Position numbers and translations under genes: made by a program. Of a DNA stretch of 64,000 nucleotides, positions 60,544 through 64,000 are shown piece after piece. The stretch is taken from positions 434,001 to 498,000 of the forward strand of contig NW_026515497.1 of assembly GCF_014898815.1 (NCBI RefSeq). The letters are read 5' to 3'. Source of the stretch: Panonychus citri (lineage: Eukaryota; Arthropoda; Arachnida; Trombidiformes; Tetranychidae). Each line of letters begins with the position of its first letter. Within the stretch, counting starts at the first letter, position 1. The notes below the pieces were generated by a model, which was not told the DNA's origin, searched no databases, and saw only the letters and a program-made list of their open reading frames with translations.

Positions 60544-63500
60544 TATTAGAATGCCAAAAGAAAAACAAGAAGAAAAATAATGATCACTATTGTTTATCAC
60601 AATTAAAACGAAATACTATTAATATAAGGTCATTTATAAGGTGATATCTAACCTCGAATTGATAATAATTGATCATGAAGATCATAATCATGATAAAAGA
60701 TACAGAATCTGAGACCAATAATTATGTATCGTCTCTCATCAATATTGATTATTATTAATAATATCATGTGACTGATTAGTATTATTTTTTTTTTCTGCTG
60801 AGAGTTACAATATTTATGTATAAAGGACAATGAGGTAACAATGGAAAAGATAATGATGACGATGAAGATAATCATCATCATGGAAAACTGATGAATTCAA
60901 TATAATAATAATGCTAAAGTTAATAATATCATGTCTCATGAAACTATCAACTATTCAGCTAACAATGAAAGGTATGATAATGTGCCCACCAAGGGGATGA
61001 TTATCCTTCCTGTCTAGTTAAATGTTTCAAAAACTTCATTATTTCTGATTTTATAGTTTCCCATGAACTTTTATTCTGTTCATCGTGAGGATAAAAAAAA
61101 CCTACTAAATGATGATCAGAACATGATGTTATATGTTAAATATTATGAAGGTGATGAGGAGGAAAAAGTTCATTAAGGTTTAAAACTCTGAAACATTGAT
61201 GAATTAACCATCGAGTGGTATGTTGGTATTTTGTTATTATTAATTTATAACATCATGTCAAGTTCATGATTGAATTTCAATTAGAACTCAATTTGAAATT
61301 CATCCTTTTTTTATGGTGAAAAAAAAGCCTCCCAATGCTAATTCAATCGATAACTTATCTGAATACTCTGGATAATAATGAGCTTTGGTTTCAATGGTAA
61401 CATTTTGTCGAGTAGATTAATATTTGGTTAACCAAGAATCGATAAGTACTCTTGTAGTTATCAATTGAATTGTAACAATATTTTTTTTTCTTCCTTCTCA
61501 TGATGTTATCATGTAATCGTTGAAACTGAAACTGGATCAACTTGAATAATTTTTAGGAAAAATTTTATCTTTATGGAAAAAAGTTATGAATGTTTGCCTC
61601 GAGGCAAGATTATTTATTACCGATGAACAATATCATTGTTGTTATATTTTATGATGAATACTTGAGCTGAATGAATTCATTTCTGGTCTTAGAACTCGAG
61701 ATCGACACTTAAAATTGAACTTTCAGTATTTTCCATTATTATTATTTTATGGTTTGTGGGAATGATGAGAATGATGATAAATGTAGAGGTCAAACTTTCA
61801 ACAAATTGACTGAATAAACTTTAATTTACCAAATTGAATGTGAATTTGCTGGATAAAAGTGCAAAAAAGAAAATTCCTTAAAAATTATCATCACAATAGA
61901 ATAGGAGAGTTTTCCCTCCCTGTGAATACTCTCATGATTATAATGATATCAAGAGAGCATCATAGTTATCACAATCTTTATCTTGGTCTATTTGTCTTTG
62001 AAATTCTGATTTATCAAAAAACTCATGGCTATTCAGTCATTTTTACAGAACTTTTTTTCTTCTCAATTTTCTCGAAAACTAAAAGTTCTAGAAACTTAAG
62101 ACTTTGACACTGGATGATTGGGTTCATTTAAAGGTCCATTCTAAGTAAATTTTTATGAAAAAGAGCACAGAACAAATTCTGGATGAATTTTCGACTTCTG
62201 ATTCTATGATAGTGATAATGATATTGGTAGAAATTGTGAAATCATTGGTTACCTTAACTTAATACTACTTTGCTATAAATAGAAATACTCACATGTATTT
62301 TACCAAAATTTTCAATTCTCAAAGATGAATTTCTGTTCGTCATAATAATAGACCAATTCTATTAACCATTAGGATCACGATAGTAATAAAAATTTCGTAA
62401 AATCATCAATCAGAGGGGAAAAAAGTTCTGTTGAAATGATGATCATGATCTGATTCTGATTGGAACAAACTTTTTCAAATTGTTTTCGTCACATTGAAAT
62501 GATTGGTGAGATGGTGTTATGCTTATTGGTACTTAAATCATATTCGAGCAGTTCGAGAGAGGAAAAAATTTCCAACTAATTTATAATAAGTTTTCCATGT
62601 TTATTGGAAGATAAATCAAGAGTTTTATATCTTTCTCGGAATATTTTGTTGACAGGAATGTTCAGGAAATTCATGTCAAGAATGAATATCTCAAGTAGAA
62701 GGTGAAAGTCTATTATCGTTAGAATGTAAATGCTTGAGTATATTGGATGAGAATTGAATCAATCAGTTGGAACGAATTCCCACTCCCCATTTTAACAATG
62801 ATCATGAAGATTATCATGAAAGGAAGAAAAGAGAGAGAGAGAGAATAGAAAAAGTTTCCATGATAATAATAATTCATAACGATAATTCAATGATAATAAG
62901 TCAATGACAGTTTACAAAATGACAATAAACAACAACAATAAAAGATTAGAAAGAAAAAAAATTCCAATACCATCAATGAAACATTCATGTACCATGAAAA
63001 CATGGAGATAATAATGAAAGGAACTTGAAAGATGATCGAGAAAAAGTGAACTTTTTTTTATAGTTCGAACCTTTTTTTTTTTACTTTTCTTCTTCCTATT
63101 TTATGTTATTGAAAAAGGAAATGGATTTTTCTGCAAAAATGTTTCTTTGTTGTTTGGAATCATCATCATCTTATTTTACACAGAGGGAAATGTCCATCTT
63201 CCACTGGACCTTGTCGAAAGTTTCACTTTCGTCCATCAATAATACTCATGAATACAAGAGCATTGAATTATCATGCATCGAGGCTCAATGAATATCAATC
63301 ACTTGCCTAATATTTACCGATATTGAAATTATTAACCTTCCAATATTATCTCATCCAATCCCTTGCCACACCTTACTGCCTATGCCAATGTTATCATCAT
63401 TATTTCATGATGATGATCATGTTTCACTATTTTATCAATCGGCAGAAAGTTAATTTGAAGTAAAAAAAGTTCATGAAACTTTTTTTTTAAACTTTGACAG

Positions 63501-64000
63501 AAAAAAACAAATGAAAAAGCTGAACCTCAATTCATTTGATGGAGCAAATAAAATGAGAGAGTGAGAGTGATCGAAAGTCAATCCATCTTAATCACTAATC
63601 CTCATTTATTATCAACCTTTTACCTTCATCAAGTTAATCTAATTTGGAAATTTTTTCTCTCCATTGAATCTTCATAAAGAGATTGATTATCTTCCAATAT
63701 TCAATCTACATGTAAATACTTTGACAAAACCTCATCACATGTTGATGTTTATTTAATTCGAGGTTCGAAGGAAAAAAAAGTACCGAACCCAATTGACCTA
63801 ATTTTTTGCTTTCCATCTGATAATTCAATCATTCTCATTCTCATCAATAGCAATAATTATCTCATGATGATATTATTACAGTTAAATCGCCACCTATAAG
63901 ATGATGAAATTTTATCACTTTCAACCAGAAGAAGATGAAACTTTTAACTGTGTGAATCAATTGATTCACTTTTCACCGTTGATGATCAATGTTATCGTAA
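60544..64000. other. Probable spire intron (antisense) and mGluR-like intron, no exon seen
   Basis: 3.4 kb of AT-rich DNA to the window end, with scattered (ATGAT)n-like words, a short GA run near 62830 and poly-T/poly-A tracts. The frames at 60648-60881, 61859-62107 and 63103-63291 have no domain or splice context I trust. Confidence 0.5.

Noticed and set aside
60143..60580. 145-codon plus-strand frame
   Set aside because: Antisense to spire, whose zinc-binding motifs are clear on the minus strand.
1..64000. tRNA genes, rRNA and CRISPR arrays
   Set aside because: No B-box-like GGTTCRANTCC with a cloverleaf, no rRNA signature and no spaced direct repeats were seen on reading.

Overview
This is AT-rich nuclear DNA of an invertebrate animal. 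Genes have introns with GT-AG borders, there are many (GA)n/(CT)n and (ATC)n microsatellites, and the gene set is bilaterian: Mad/Smad, fringe, a CRF/DH44-type class B receptor, spire and a metabotropic glutamate receptor. An arthropod is most likely and a chelicerate or mite is plausible, but the sequence alone does not settle the species. I found no CRISPR array, rRNA, convincing tRNA or prokaryotic operon.

Layout. 1-7.7 kb is compact: PDHA1 (+), TIMM29 (-), a stand-alone cytochrome b5-domain protein (-) and GPN2 (-). 7.3-10.1 kb is an unusual structure. Two 509-bp arms (7323-7831 and 9607-10115) are identical inverted copies of the GPN2 promoter, exon 1, intron 1 and the start of exon 2. 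They enclose about 1.8 kb of foreign-looking DNA with a 3'-truncated Merlin/IS1595-type transposase. The right arm runs in frame into a multi-exon gene (9820-15267) whose predicted protein is a GPN2 P-loop fragment, then a multi-pass membrane protein, then an LC8-type dynein light chain domain. All splice phases agree.

17.0-23.0 kb holds a gene for two tandem kinase-like domains, both lacking the catalytic Asp. A small secreted orphan protein follows (23.4 kb), then Mad (-), a BLOC1S3-like gene (-), fringe (+, with a 4.2-kb intron) and a chromodomain-only HP1-like gene (+).

34.7-54.6 kb is one class B GPCR gene in ten coding exons with very long introns. One intron carries a decayed mariner-type helix-turn-helix fragment. 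The right end has the first exon of a metabotropic glutamate receptor-like gene (+, 55.5-56.4 kb) and, on the other strand, the 3' exon of spire (59.7-60.5 kb). Both continue beyond the window, so they probably overlap.

Most genes are independent housekeeping or signalling genes. BLOC1S3-like and fringe are divergent and share a 361-bp intergenic region; PDHA1 and TIMM29 are convergent. Exon borders were chosen by reading GT/AG sites and checking phase by hand; transcripts are unverified.
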